A stretch of DNA of 62,723 bases. Source: Cladosporium sp. IMV 00045. Taxonomy: Eukaryota > Ascomycota > Dothideomycetes > Cladosporiales > Cladosporiaceae. The stretch's first letter is position 1; each line of letters starts with the position of its first letter. The stretch covers positions 1-62,723 of the forward strand of contig MSJI02000506.1 in the NCBI GenBank assembly GCA_001931905.2, read 5' to 3'. The translations under genes and the position numbers were made by a program. Under the pieces are notes generated by a model. The model did no database searches. It had not been told where the DNA came from and worked only from the letters and a program-made list of their open reading frames with translations. Positions 42,915 through 55,073 of the stretch are shown one piece after another.

Positions 42915-44827
42915 ATGCCTGCTGCGGCGGTCAAAGGTATGGATATTTGTCGAGGCGATATTATCATCTTTCCACATTCAAAACACACTCATCTGGAAAT
43001 GGCACCATTCTGAGTGTTCCTTCTCCCAACAATATCTTTCACACGAAATCGTAGCATGCATACACGCATTCTTGCCCCGAAGCTGACGCCCCACATCCAG
43101 GCATCATCATCTCCATCTCCATCATCACAGCTCTGGGAGTGGCTGTCCTCGAAAACCCACAGGTCCAGCAATGGCTTGACCAACAACGTCGGTACCTCGC
43201 TGAACTCCTCCGCACGCTAGGCCCCGACCTAGACCCGCAGTCCCGTCGTGAGGCTGAAGCATTCGCCTTCGAAGGCCGCACGCCTAGCAATGATGAAGCC
43301 ATCCGCCGGGAAGCAGAAGCGAGTCGCGATGCTGCAGCCGTAGCGACCGGGAGGAGTACGCTCTCTCCTTCGAGCACTGTCAGGAGGATACCAGTGCGGG
43401 GGCCTGGTGATGAAGATGCTGCCGAAGAGAGGAGGCGTTTGGGTAAGGAATATTTGGAGAAAAGGAATAAGGAAATGCTTGAGCTGCAGAACAAGAGGCG
43501 TGCTGCCAACGGTGAGGGTGAGGGCGAAGAACCGCCTTTGTCGCCCACGAGCTTCGATGCCATGGTCGACAAGGAGGGTAAGCTCAGGCTAGAGGAGAAA
43601 GAGTTGCCAGCTGTGCCGGTCACAGCACCACAGCAGGCTACACGTGAGATGCAGCAGGCCGAGAAGCCCGCGATGATCGGCGAGTCTTCTGGTTCCTCTG
43701 CCGGCACAAGTGCATGGCAGATGGGTGCTGCGCTGGCAAACCCGTTCAGCGATGAGTTCGAGTTGGAGCGAAGCATGACGCCGAAGCCGCCTGTGCCACC
43801 TAAGATCGAGCTGGAGAAGGAGCCCGAGCGTGTAACTCAGGCGGTTCAAGAGCAGCAGAACACGGAAACGAGATACGCAGATCTGTCTTACGACGAGCAG
43901 ATGGCCATCGCTCTGTCTTTATCGGAATCTGAGAGTTCAAAGCCTTCTGCAACTGTCCGTCAGAACAACCTGGATGAATCGGACGCCGATCTACGAGCTG
44001 CTATCGAGGCCAGCTTGCGAGACATGGATGGTCAACAGGCCGCTCATGCTGTTGCGCATGCTGCTCCGGATACGCCTCGCCTGGCTGCTACCCAGCAGCA
44101 GCCGTTGGTAGATCTGAGCCCAGATCCGCCCATCTCGACGCCACAAGAACTACCGCGCGGCGATTGGGGATCGCTTTTCGACCACTCTATCTGGAATGAA
44201 GATCAAAGGGCTTCCGATCCACCCGTCAGCGTGCCATCGCAGGCGATGACCAGTGACGAGGACGACCTTTACAGTGCTACACCGCAACTTACTCGCGCTC
44301 GTCTTGCTGTTCACGATTCTGCGCAGAGCAACACACAAAAGTCTGGAATCACCAAACCCTACGATCCCGTCCACGAAGCTGCGTCGGCCCTGCAGCAGCA
44401 GCCCACGCCGCTCGAAGCCAGCTTCTACTCTGCACAGTCGCACTCAACCTCTCCACCCGAAACTCGTACTCTTTCCAACGCATCCTCACCCCAGCTCATC
44501 GACGTTTTCGAGGCCACAAACCCCGCCGCAGCTGAGCAAACCCCAACCAACCGTTCTCGCGCCTCATCCTTCACATTCGGCCACGCCTCAAACTCCGACG
44601 CCTTCGAGTCTCTCCCCGCCATTTCCCGCGAACAGACCCCTCCACAGCAGGCGCGCAGTGAAACTTCCGAAATCGAAGTCATAGACGTCGTGGACGACAG
44701 CGACGTCGACATACTGTCTGAGGAAGGCGACGGCATCGCCACGCCTGACAGCTGGACCGAGGTCGGCAGTCAAGATGGCGAGAGCGAGGTCGGTTCTGAA
44801 GACGTTCTCCCCGGGCAGAGGCGTTGA
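42915..44827 (+). CDS. Membrane-anchored protein with ubiquitin-interacting motifs
   Basis: A 22-nt first exon (42915-42936, MPAAAVKG with the last codon split) and exon 2 (43101-44827) join in phase 1 across a 164-nt intron, giving 582 aa. Residues 8-23 (GIIISISIITALGVAV) form one hydrophobic segment, so the protein is probably tail-out or signal-anchored. The rest is charged and largely disordered. Two UIMs are visible: DEQMAIALSLSES (about 272-284) and DADLRAAIEASLRDM (about 302-316). Without the tiny exon there is no ATG for the hydrophobic segment, which supports the model. Likely role: binding ubiquitinated proteins at a membrane. No enzymatic domain is seen. Confidence 0.83.
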
Positions 44828-45984
44828 AGTGCGTTTCTCGTGCCTGTTTTGCTACATACCATTGGTGAAGATTGTTACTTTTTCCCCCTGTTTTCTACGG
44901 GTTTTCTTTTGGGGTAGGTGGCGGTGACGGCGTTTTGCTTTTGGGAAGCTTTTGGGGCCTGGAACGGCGCTGGACAGTGCGCTGTCATTCTGAGATACCT
45001 TCACACGATCCTTTGGTTACAAGACACTCAGCTGCTTTTCCGTTCTTGTCCTGCTCCGCATATCTCAACTGTAGCTAATGGACGGATAGAAGTGACGTGT
45101 GACGCTGGCCACATGTCGGCTGATGCATCAGTGTTAGTTGGTATTATCACGCGAATACGGAAATTAAAGGTACGTGTATCGTGCAGGAGAGTCGACTATA
45201 CGCCAAGGTAGCGTTGCAGATCTGCCCAATACTTAGAAATTCGCCAAAATTCATCTCGCAACCACTGTTGGGGAGCTTACATGAGGTGAAGCTGGACTTA
45301 CTTTAGACCGATACGCAACGACTCATGTCATTAATAACATCGGCTTCGGCCCCGGCGTCCGCAGTACAGCAGTGACAGGCCATTTGAGATGCCTCCACAA
45401 CACTCGTTTCCCCAGACGTCCCCATACCGCCCAGAAGAAACCCCGCGCCGAGCCCTCGAACGAAAGCTCGATGAGGCGTGGCACATATATAGCAGATGGC
45501 GTGCTCGAAGATTACTCTTGCTGGCAGCAAGCCCTACGGTACGTTTATCAGCCTTGTCGTGCCCAGAACAACTACCTCGACGTTCGCTTCACTGGCTTGT
45601 CGGTGACCGTTCATTCGTCGTCAACACTTCTGCTTTCGATATGCCGACCAAAGCCAAGGGAGCACTACGATCAGTTCCAAGCGAGCGGTTACTGCACTAC
45701 GCCAACACTCCAGATCTTGGACTGCATACTCGCGGGGTAGAGCATCGGCCTTGCGTTGCGTCGGGGACTCATACCACGATATCGTTTCCAAGTCCTGCAC
45801 GAGCAGTCCACATGATGTGGCGCAGGACAAAGAATTGACCGACGCTGGAGACGTAGATCGGGCTTGGTCGTTGAAACCTCTGCTTTCTGGGCATCACAAC
45901 TCATGCTCTTGAGAGAGTATATATATCGGAGGGTATGTTCTCACCTGTCGATCCCCATACCTTTCCTCGGGTTGAGTCGTCAAC
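44828..45984. other. Intergenic, promoter of the MFS transporter
   Basis: 1.16 kb without recognisable coding sequence. It ends in a TATA-bearing promoter. Confidence 0.45.
45918..45926 (+). promoter_or_regulatory. TATA box of the MFS transporter gene
   Basis: TATATATAT lies about 60 nt upstream of ATG 45985, a good core-promoter spacing. Confidence 0.55.
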
Positions 45985-47788
45985 ATGGCAGCGACTTACG
46001 ACGACAGCAAGCGCGATGGCTTCAACGGCCGAGATGACTCTTCCGTCGATGCCCAGATCCCCACTGGGGAGAAGGTCGGTGTCGATCACATCGAAAACGC
46101 GGACGTGGTGAAGGAGGCGACGGCTGGTGTGAAGTCGTCGCAAGTCTATGAGAACATGGCGCCTATCGTTGAGCTCAACTTGCCCGATTGGCGCGCGACG
46201 GAGAAAGCGCTGGTTCGCCGTCTAGACTTGTCTCTGATGCCTACCATCTGGTGAGATTTCCCTCTCTTCAACTGGTTGGAATCAATAGGCTGATATCCGA
46301 TCAGGTTACTGTACTTCAACAACTACCTCGACCGTACCAACATTGCGCAAGCTCGCCTTGCTCCCACATCAATCGACGATGCTCTCAATCTGACAGGCGA
46401 CGATTACAACACCGCAGTCTCGGTCTTGACCGCAGGTCCGTTCTTGTCTCGCATTACAAGAGAAGATACGCTCGCTAACCACGCACATCAGGCTACATGA
46501 TCGCCCAGCTGCCCTCGAACATGCTCCTCACCCGAGTGAGGCCTGGAATCTACCTACCTTGCACCACGCTGATCTGGTCAGGCGTCTCCATCGCCACCGC
46601 TTTCACGACCAACGCGTCCACGCTCTTCACCGTCCGTTTCTTCTTGGGTATTACCGAAGCGCCTCTGTTCCCGGGAGCCGTTTTTCTCATGAGCTGCTGG
46701 TACACACGCAAAGAGCTTGCCCTCCGTACATCTATTCTCTACTCCGGTTTGTTGGTCGCACAAGCTTTTTCGGGAATCATCGCTGCGGCAATATTCACGG
46801 GGCTCGAAGGGGCTGGAGGGATGTATGCATGGCAATGGTAGGCCTTCGATGTTGCTGGATTGAATGCCAGTCCGAGAGCTAACGATTCATGCAAATGTAG
46901 GCTCTTCATCCTCGAAGCCCTGATGAGCGTTGTCTGCGGTCTTGCCGCTTTCTTCACCCTTCCCGACTACCCTCATACCAAGACCGGTAGTCAGAGATGG
47001 ACGATGGACGACGACATGCGGCGGCTTTCTGCTGCTCGCATGGTAGCTGATCGGGTCACGGGAAACAAGGGAGAGGGAACCGTTCTAGGAGGTGTGAAAC
47101 TTTGCTTGGTTGACATCAAGACGTATCTCTTCGTAAGTTGAACACCCACACAACCTCCCTCTGCATCCTCACCCACTGATATCACCTCCAGATCGCCCTC
47201 AACCTCTTCATGACCGCGTCATATGGTTTCAACTTCTATTTCCCTACGCTTGTTTCCGGTCTTGGCATCGGAGACAACATCACCTCACTCTTACTCACCG
47301 CACCCCCATTCTTCCTCGGCGCCTTCGTCTCCTTCGTCTTCGCCTGGAACAGCGACCGCGTCCGCGAGCGCGGCTACCACATCTCCTGCGGTCTCGGCAT
47401 GGCGGCGATCGGGTACATAATCACGCTCGCCTCCTCCGCGACCGCAGCACGCTACTTCTCCGCCTTCCTCTACGCCCCCGGCGCCTTCTCCGCCAACGCC
47501 CTCGTCTACTCCTGGGCGATATCTTCCCTGTCGAGCACGCCAGAGAAGCGGGCGGCTGCGGGCGCTATTGTCAATATTCTGGGGCATATTGGGAATATTG
47601 TGTCGCCGTACTTTTTTAGACCCGAGGAGCAGCCGATTTATACGACGGCTTTTGCGGTTATGCTCATGTTTGGTGGGCTGGCTTTTGGCGTGGCGATGGG
47701 GACGAAGTGGTACTTGAGGAGGCAGAATGGGAAGTTGAAGAGGGTCGCGGAGGAGGGGGGCGTGGCATTTAATCCGTATACGGAGTGA
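45985..47788 (+). CDS. MFS transporter, Dal5/Tna1 (anion:cation symporter) type
   Basis: Exons 45985-46250, 46305-46435, 46492-46837, 46901-47132 and 47192-47788 join in phase into 523 aa. The hydrophilic N-terminal 80 residues end at KALVRRLDLSLMPTIWLLYF, the standard entry to TM1. LDRTNIAQAR, GYMIAQLPSNMLLTRV and FFLGITEAPLFPGAVFL are the ACS-family signatures of the allantoate/nicotinate/vitamin transporters. About 12 membrane segments are present with a central loop. It should import a small organic acid with protons at the plasma membrane. Fungal genomes carry many paralogues, so the substrate is open. Confidence 0.93.
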
Positions 47789-48577
47789 GGGATGGAGATA
47801 CGAGAGTGGGTTCGTGAGGTAGGAGATATTTGCGGACAGCGGATCTCTAGGGCGATGGAGGGCGTGTTGTGGTAGGTTCGCCGCTTGCTGGTTCTTACGA
47901 TGCTCGACTATCAGACATCGGGTTTCAACATCCTCACATTGCTCGACATGTTCTCTCTCATTTCAGCGGACTCATGTCACGTCAATCACGTTGGTATTCA
48001 TGAATGATCGCAACGATTGACAGATTATGTTGTTCACCATTCCAGGAGAGGGCCTCAATGACCAACGATCTGTCAAACGCCTTCGATTCCCACCGCCTCC
48101 AGATGGAACCTCCAAGTCTTCGTTTCCACACATCTTGACTTAAGGTCATAATCTGAACAGTAAATCTGGATTCGGATATGATCACGGGTCAGTGAAAACT
48201 GGGCATCCCACCCGAGATCTTTCATTGTCGCAATTGTTCATAGTTCCGGAATCCCAGTTTCATTGCTTTTGGTGAACCTCCTAGGCGTCGAAGTGCAGGT
48301 TCATTCTCATAGGTTCGAATTATAATTATACATCAGCGACATACACTCACCAACCAACTCGAATATTCAGTTCTAGGGACCTTGATGCCTGTATTGTGTA
48401 CGTCAAAGCGTTACGATCACCAAATTGCAATAAAGGTAAAGGGGTTTCGCTTGGCCAAGGCTTTGAGCGCAGACCACCCTTCCCCTATAATCTTCACGTT
48501 GTTCTGCATTTGATCTCCACATGTTTCGACATCTCGCAGCTCTGTTTTGACTCGCGCTTTGTCTGCCCTAATCTATC
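47789..48577. other. Intergenic with a 5S rRNA fragment
   Basis: 3' flank of the MFS gene and promoter of the BAHD-like gene. Holds a 23-nt exact 5S fragment, listed separately. No gene seen. Confidence 0.5.
48187..48209 (+). repeat. 5S rRNA gene fragment
   Basis: 23 nt identical to positions 14-36 of the full 5S copy at 50354. It begins GGTCAGTG and ends GGGCATCCC; homology stops abruptly on both sides. Same orientation as the intact copy. Confidence 0.8.
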
Positions 48578-50125
48578 ATGATGATTGCACTTCGACGCTT
48601 CTTCACGGGGTCCGAGAGCGTACCGCAGCTTCAACCCAAGAACGACGATATAGTATATCCTGTTCATACCTTGGATGACACCAAGACTCTTCGCAACATT
48701 GTTGTTGCGTGGACACTTCGGTTTGACGATGTGTTAGACGCAGACAAACTACACTTGTCACTTGCACGGCTCTTAGAAATCGGTGATTGGCGTAAGTTAG
48801 GTGGTCGGCTGAGACTCAAGGTTGCTTTCCCCTCGTGACCCCACTGGGGGTAATAATTGCTAACAATGGTGCTGTAGGATGATGGAGGGTTGGTAATCCA
48901 CGTACCGCAAACATTTACGAAGGAACGACCTGCTGTATCTTACACCCACGAACGCTTTGACATGGCTATTGAAGACCATCCCAAAGCGAAAATGCTTCCA
49001 AAGGCCACAACAAATCCATCAATACAACCGGGCCCAGAAAGCTTTCGAGAGTTCGCGGGTCGGAGCGATACGCCATCGACGCTTGAGGACTTTGTCCGTT
49101 CTGATATCCCTCAACTGTCGCTTCACATTACCTCTTTCACGGACGCGACCTTAGTTGCACTTTCCTGGCCGCACACGCTCATGGACGTCATGGGACAAAA
49201 GGCTCTTCTGGAAAGCTGGACCTTAGTTCTAGCGGGACGAAACTCAGATGTGCCAGCACTAATTGGTGCGCAGGAGGACGTGGTCCGGACGATGACAGAG
49301 GCTCCATCAGAAAACGCAGAGAACTTCAGGTTGGGCTCAAGTCAGCTAGCTGGACTTTCTATGCTCCGGTTCGGCGTGAGGTTTGCATGGGACTTCTTGT
49401 GGAGTCAGCCAGTCGAGACACGCACCATTTGTCTGCCCAAGGAATATATCGTCAAGCTGCGAAACCAAGTCTATGCTGATATAACCATCCATGACGGAGA
49501 AGGTACTGACACCTTCGTCAGCGAGGGTGACGTGCTAACAGCATGGGCAATCCGAGCGATAGCCTCCTCCTCGCTACAGCCAAGGCCAGTGACCGCACTC
49601 CATCCCCTCAACATGCGGTTCCGCCTTCGCTCGCTCGCGGAAGCCTCGGGGGTCTATGTCCAAAACCTGGCCACTGCAGGCTTTACCTTCGTGCCGCAGG
49701 AGATCGCATCGGGTGATTTGGGGACCATCGCTCTGACGAACCGAAAGCATCTAAAGGAGCAATCGACAGAGCCACAAGTCCTAGCAATGTTGCGACAACT
49801 CTTCCAGCAGTCCAACGGCGACCCTGCAATCGTTTGCGGTGATCCCAACGCCATCCTCGTCCCGTTCACAAACTGGACCAAGGCGGACTTCGCCAGATGT
49901 GCTGACTTCGGCCCCGCGATCATACAAAGTGGAGGAGATGAACAAACGAGGCTGGCCCCTCCCGGGTACATGACATTCCATCATGCGCAATCGCTGCGTC
50001 CAAATCCATCTGCGAGGAATGTCTTCGTGATTATGGGAAAGGATCATGACGACAATTACTGGACCACAGCCACATTACACCCTCCAACATGGACTTTCCT
50101 CGAGAACAGTCTGAAAGAAATTTGA
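48578..50125 (+). CDS. BAHD-like acyltransferase
   Basis: Exons 48578-48820 and 48878-50125 join in phase 0 across a 57-nt intron (branch site TGCTAACA), giving 496 aa. The catalytic motif HTLMD (HxxxD, 180-184) is present. The second BAHD motif, normally DFGWG, reads DFGPA (424-428). This pattern is found in fungal acyltransferases related to trichothecene 3-O-acetyltransferase and other secondary-metabolite acyltransferases: acyl-CoA donor, alcohol or amine acceptor. No backbone enzyme is adjacent. The gene is bracketed by 5S rRNA sequence: a fragment 370 bp upstream and a full copy 230 bp downstream. Confidence 0.85.
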
Positions 50126-51163
50126 ACGCTCTGTATCGGATCGGAGGCTCATCTTGAGTCCGACCTTAGTATGCTATAAGAGCGTACTCCCTGACTTCTG
50201 TTAAATTGACATTAATCAGAGATGACAAATCAATATTGGGCTGGCGTGGCCATCTCGTTCCAAATGGATTCGGTTTGCGTCTTTTAGAAGCTTGCAATGT
50301 GGTTTACAAGCTTTGCGTTGATGTATATATAACAATTAGGCTTAGGAGCTACCACATACGACCATAGGTCAGTGAAAACTGGGCATCCCGTCCGCTCTGC
50401 CATACATAAGCACTGAACCGGGCGACTAGTACTAGAGTGGGTGACCATCTGGGAATCCCGCCTGTTGTATGTTTTTGTCTTTTTGGCCATCCCACAACAA
50501 ATTTGAAAGGCCCTGATTGCTTGCTTGTTTAAGCCGATCAAGCTGAACACGCTTGAAGCGCTTGATTGATGAACACCCTGCCTACAACTTTGCCATGCAG
50601 GCGAGATCCTTCATGCAACCCTTCAGGCTATAGAGTTTTGCAAACACTCGTGTACATTGCCAGTGAATATAAGAGCTTGACTGAGGTGGTATGTCATGAG
50701 AACAGGAGAATTTAAAGCGCCATAGCTAAGGATAGGAGCAGCTGCCCTGTGAACAAGCGCGCTCCCGCATTTGAGCCGCCTGGTCCACTGTGTACGTGCA
50801 CATCAGACCTCTTAAGCAGCCAATATCCACGTAGTCTTTGTTGCACCTTCAGCGAGGGTAGTCAGCATGGCGAGTGTGCTATAATAGTCAAGATCAAACG
50901 AGAGACCAGATGTAGATTGGTGAAACTAGATACGGCGGCCAGTTGAGCCGCCACCGATCGTGGTAGCAGGGAGCGTGCTGAACACCAAGGGTCGATCCAC
51001 TCCAACTAATCGCGAAAACGTCGTAGACTTGCTTCCTGTATCAGGCCCTCCTTGAAACAACTCCAGAAGTCAGAACCCATCGTAGACACACCCCTTACTG
51101 CAAACAAATCTGCAATGCAAACCTCCGCCGCTCAGCATGTCTCAACGCCTCGAACACGGCGCC
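50126..51163. other. Intergenic containing the 5S rRNA gene
   Basis: Apart from the 5S gene, I see no coding sequence. The last 150 bp are the 3' flank of the peroxidase gene. Confidence 0.5.
50354..50472 (+). rRNA. 5S rRNA
   Basis: A 119-nt block matches ascomycete 5S rRNA end to end. It starts ACATACGACC and ends CTGTTGTATGT, so the two ends pair as helix I. The internal control region AAGCACTGAACCGGGCG and the GTGGGTGACCATCTGGGAAT 3' half are intact. It is followed by a T-run (GTTTTTG) for Pol III termination. Filamentous ascomycetes usually have dispersed 5S genes, as here. Confidence 0.95.
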
Positions 51164-52651
51164 CTAGCACTCATACTTGCCATTTACAAGCACATTGCAA
51201 GTCGTGCTAACACCCTCTCCATCATCCTCGGCATTGGGCCCTGGTTCGTCGAACGTCAAACCAGGACAGTCGAACTCAGCGAAGAAAGGCTTGATCACAC
51301 CATTCAAGAAGCTTTCCACAATCTCGTAGTTGTCAACGAGTGCAGGCGACAAGAAACCAGGCGTATTATCAAAGAGCGTGCTCGCAAGGAAGCAAGTCGC
51401 CGTGCTGGGCGTGACAGACGCAAGGTCGACACCCAAAGGCACAAAGTTCCCAAGGCCTTGGTTCTGGCCGGGAGTAGTGAGTTCTGAGCTGCTGGCGAGG
51501 AGCGTGGCGATGTCCACACCCGTGTCCGCGAGCCCGTAAGCATTGGGTCGTCTGAACCATTCGCGGGGAAAAGTTTCGTTGAGGAAGAAAGGCGCTACGT
51601 TATCGTAGTTGGCGTTGCCAAGGTCAGTGCCGTTGGGTAGAGCGCGGAAGATGAAGACACGCTCAGCGGTCGTGACGGCGAGCCAGCGAGTGCCGGCGTC
51701 GAATTCGGGGTTGTCGTTCTTAGCCTGGTTGTAGCGCAGCACGCGTTCTTCGGCGAAAGCAGAATTGCCGAACTGGCCGTCATAGCTATCGGTGATTTCG
51801 ACGAGCTCGTTCCAACGGTCGAGGTTGAAGTTGGCTTGGTTTCCTAATGACAGGATCTCAACGATCGATGCGTTAGGGGAAAATGATAGGTGTCACTTAC
51901 CGTTGTAGGAATCCTGGCGAGAGATGGAGTTGTCGACCTCAAAGAATCCGTGTTTACTGATACCCAGAGACGGTCCAAGGGTGTTAGGAACCCTGTCGTC
52001 TTGTCCTCCAATGCTGTATTTGCCAGATGGAAGGTCACCTCCGGCTAGCAAGCCGAGAGCAGACAAGAACACGCAAGTATCGTAGCCGAAACCCAGAGTG
52101 ATTTGGCAGGCATTGGCCGCTTGAGCAAATGTGGTGATGCCATTGCGATTAATGTAGCCATGGTTTGCCATGGTGTTCAGAGTTGGACACATTCCTCTTA
52201 CGTCTGTACGCCCGGGTGCTTCGTACTGATGGTCTCTATCATCACCTGGGATTTCTTTTAGACTGAACTCCTGGGGTCTATACTCTCTGTGTTAACGATG
52301 CAAGACATAAATACCAAATGATCAATCGTCTTACGTTGGAAGCCCAAGATTTTCCAGAACGCCTGTCAGCGGCTGCAATACACCGCCCAAGAGTCCACCT
52401 CCGAGCCCAAGTTGCCTAGCTTTGACTTGACGTTTGTAAAACTTTTCTTGTGCGGCGTGGCTGTCCCGCTTCTGGGATTCGACATGCATCAGCTCTCGAA
52501 CGGCATGTGAGCCCTCCGAGCGAGCAGCGTAGTACTTCGCTGCATCATCCTCAGAAAGCTCTCCGCGCTCAGCGAGTTGTCCGAACGGGCAGACTGAGGC
52601 TGCGTACGCGGAGCCTGCGAGCGAGTAAAGAAGGATCGATCGTAAAGACAT
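51164..52651 (-). CDS. Secreted heme-thiolate (chloroperoxidase-type) peroxidase
   Basis: Exons 52335-52651, 51901-52286 and 51164-51843 join in phase into 460 aa. A signal peptide (MSLRSILLYSLAGSAYAAS) and a helical propeptide-like region of about 100 residues precede the catalytic domain. The heme-ligand motif reads RGMCPTLNTMANHGYINRNG with Cys at 139. The acid-base segment reads FFEVDNSISRQDSY, with Glu at about 222 (EVD in place of EHD or EGD of chloroperoxidases and unspecific peroxygenases). The enzyme should use H2O2 outside the cell for halogenation, peroxidation or oxygen transfer. Even cysteines near the C-terminus may form a disulfide. The model keeps all GT-AG junctions in phase. 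Confidence 0.88.
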
Positions 52652-54434
52652 GGCGACTTGAGGGTTGTAGACTTCTAAAGATGTTGTCGTTTGTGCTCGA
52701 GGTTGTGGTGGGTTTGGACGGGTCAGCAGTCTTCTTTTGTACCATGCCGCCTTGTGTTTGTATAGAGGCACTAAAGATAAGGGAAACGAATATTTCCGCC
52801 ACCTTAGCTGAGCATCTCCGGTGGGCACAAGCATATCAGCCCGACGCAGCATTTATCTTTGCCAGAGGCCTGTCCTGATTACAACTGCAGATGTGATCGC
52901 CAGAACTATGTATGATAAAGGCCACTAGACATGTATGGGCGACGATCAAGTGATTCGGACCCGAGATCTTGCATCTCCGGAATAGATGCAGTGCATGATA
53001 GCCGATGAACCGGGTAATGGGAATGCGCTGCCAGGTAATCGTCAGGAGGCTATTCAGGGAAGGTTTCGTTTCATGTCACTAAGAGGCGCTAACGTTATCG
53101 AAAGGACCGATGCATGCGCGAAGAGACAAGCAGCTGATTTGCCACGATAACAACATCGAGTAGCAATGTTAGTTGAGATTTCTTACGCTAGAGCCAGGAG
53201 ACGGCCGGTTGGTGAGTGCTTCAGATACTCCCCTCTTATGATTTGCGCAACACTGGAAGCGATATTCGCAGAATACTCGCTGTGGCATGACAACGCTCAA
53301 AAAATCTTTTGCAAGCTGATACGTGGGCTGTTAGTTTTGCTACCCTCGTAGTCTGCGTCCTTACTAGAGGTAGTTCCTGAGGCTGCAGATTCGAATCAAT
53401 AGGCGCGTGCACAGATTCATTGGGTTGAAGGCTTGTGATTCGCAACAATGAGGATCTTTCGCTATAGGGGTGTTTGCAAAGCGGTCAAGCGGCAATTGCA
53501 TTTGGAAACTCAGAAAGCGCTAGTGTGACAATTCTCTGGAGTTGATAAGCTGTTGGCAAACTCGAACGATATCTGTTATGGCGTGAGTAGGAGGAGGTGA
53601 GGTCCCAGAGTGGACATCGAAACGTGGGGCGCCTTGACGAGCGCGGCTTTGATTGCCCGTGACCAGCTCTGGTGGAATTCAGCCAATGAACAGAACCACG
53701 ATTATCGCTGGTCACGTTTCTGACTCGTAGTAGACACCAAATTCTGGACTAATCCGGTGTAATGCCTACTAGCGTCGGAAGGAACCATCGACCGCAGTAT
53801 GCCAGAGGAAGAATAATGACCATGAGAGTACACAGTCGTTTGAGAACACGCATTGTGGCAGTGACAGTAGCGGGCACCGAAGTGCACGAGGCGCAAAGGT
53901 AAGCACGTGACGACGGACGATCCAGGATCTCACAGTCAGCAGGAAGCGCGGTTCCTGGGCGAGGCCGAGCGAGCGAGCGAGAACTGGGCATCCCGTCTGC
54001 TCTGCCATACATAAGCACTGAACCGGGCGACTGGTACTAGAGTGGGTGATCATCTGGGAATCTCGCCCGTTGTATGTTTTTATCCTCCTTTCTGATAAAG
54101 TACTTACGGAGTGAAGTTGTGGTGAAGCGACATGCCTCTGATTTTTGAATGAGCTGAATGCTTTCTTGCTCGAAATCCTAGGCAACTACATACCTTACAC
54201 ATTGTACATGGAGTCACGGCATCCCAATCAATCAGCCCCAGGCACCAACTACCTCTTCCTTGTTCAAACACAAGAATGTCACGAATTGAAAGGGCAAAAT
54301 CACTCTTGAAGTACCAACACACCATCAACCCCATCATCATCAACAGCCACCGAATAACTGGCCCTAAAAGTATACCCAACTCTCCGAAGATATCACATCT
54401 CACACAAAAAATCTAAGAAAGCTCCACCAAGACA
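52652..54434. other. Intergenic with truncated 5S pseudogene
   Basis: 1.8 kb with no supportable protein gene. It includes the peroxidase promoter, a 5S pseudogene and a GAGC microsatellite at about 53964-53981. Confidence 0.5.
53980..54077 (+). pseudogene. 5' truncated 5S rRNA pseudogene
   Basis: From GAACTGGGCATCCC onward this matches the intact 5S copy at 50354, including AAGCACTGAACCGGGCG, to the final TTGTATGT and T-run. The first 25 or so nucleotides are replaced by GAGC repeats. About five single-base differences, nearly all transitions, separate it from the intact copy. Confidence 0.88.
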
Positions 54435-55073
54435 ATGGCACAATCTCCAACCCCATCACCATCGGTCCCCTTCGTCTTCCAAGCATCCCCCACCCTCTCC
54501 TCCTACGCCCTCCCCGCCCAAACCTGGCTTTCAAGCAACGCCAAAACAGACTCCTACAACAACCTCGCCACCGCCTGCGCCGTCTTCCACCCCACCAAAA
54601 CCACTCCACACCTCCTCATCCTCCAACGCGCCGCCCACGACTCCATGCCCAACAAATGGGAGCTCCCCGGCGGCGCCGTCGACGCCACCGACCCGACAGT
54701 GCTGCACGGCGCGGCACGAGAACTCCTCGAGGAAGCCGGTCTGCACGCACGCCATTTCACGCACGTGATCACCGAAGGACCCAACGCGGCGCCGGGGCAG
54801 GTGTTCCAGAATAGTGCCAAGACGAAGACGTGGTGTCGGTTTACGTTTGGGGCGGAAGTGGAGCGCAGTCATGCGGGGGAAGGTGGTGTCGAGGTGAGAT
54901 TGGATCTGAATGAGCATCAGGATTTTGTGTGGGCAACGGAGGAGGAGGTGAGAGAGCAGGGGAACGCGGAGAGGAGGTTTCCTGTTACGCATGGAAGTGT
55001 GCAGGCTGTGATGCTCGAGGCTTTTAGATTGGAGAAGGAGCGGCGAGGTGAGGGTGGGCTGTTTGGATCTTGA
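54435..55073 (+). CDS. Nudix hydrolase
   Basis: A single exon of 212 aa. The Nudix box is ELPGGAVDATDPTVLHG followed by AARELLEEAGL. The REL-x-EE-x-G catalytic half is intact. The first Glu of the consensus (G-x5-E) is Pro, with Asp just before it, so metal binding may differ. Members hydrolyse nucleoside-diphosphate-linked substrates (NUDT/MutT fold). Short Pro/Ser-rich N-terminus, no signal peptide, so probably cytosolic. Codon use is strongly C-biased in the first half. Confidence 0.9.
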   Translation: MAQSPTPSPSVPFVFQASPTLSSYALPAQTWLSSNAKTDSYNNLATACAVFHPTKTTPHLLILQRAAHDSMPNKWELPGGAVDATDPTVLHGAARELLEEAGLHARHFTHVITEGPNAAPGQVFQNSAKTKTWCRFTFGAEVERSHAGEGGVEVRLDLNEHQDFVWATEEEVREQGNAERRFPVTHGSVQAVMLEAFRLEKERRGEGGLFGS

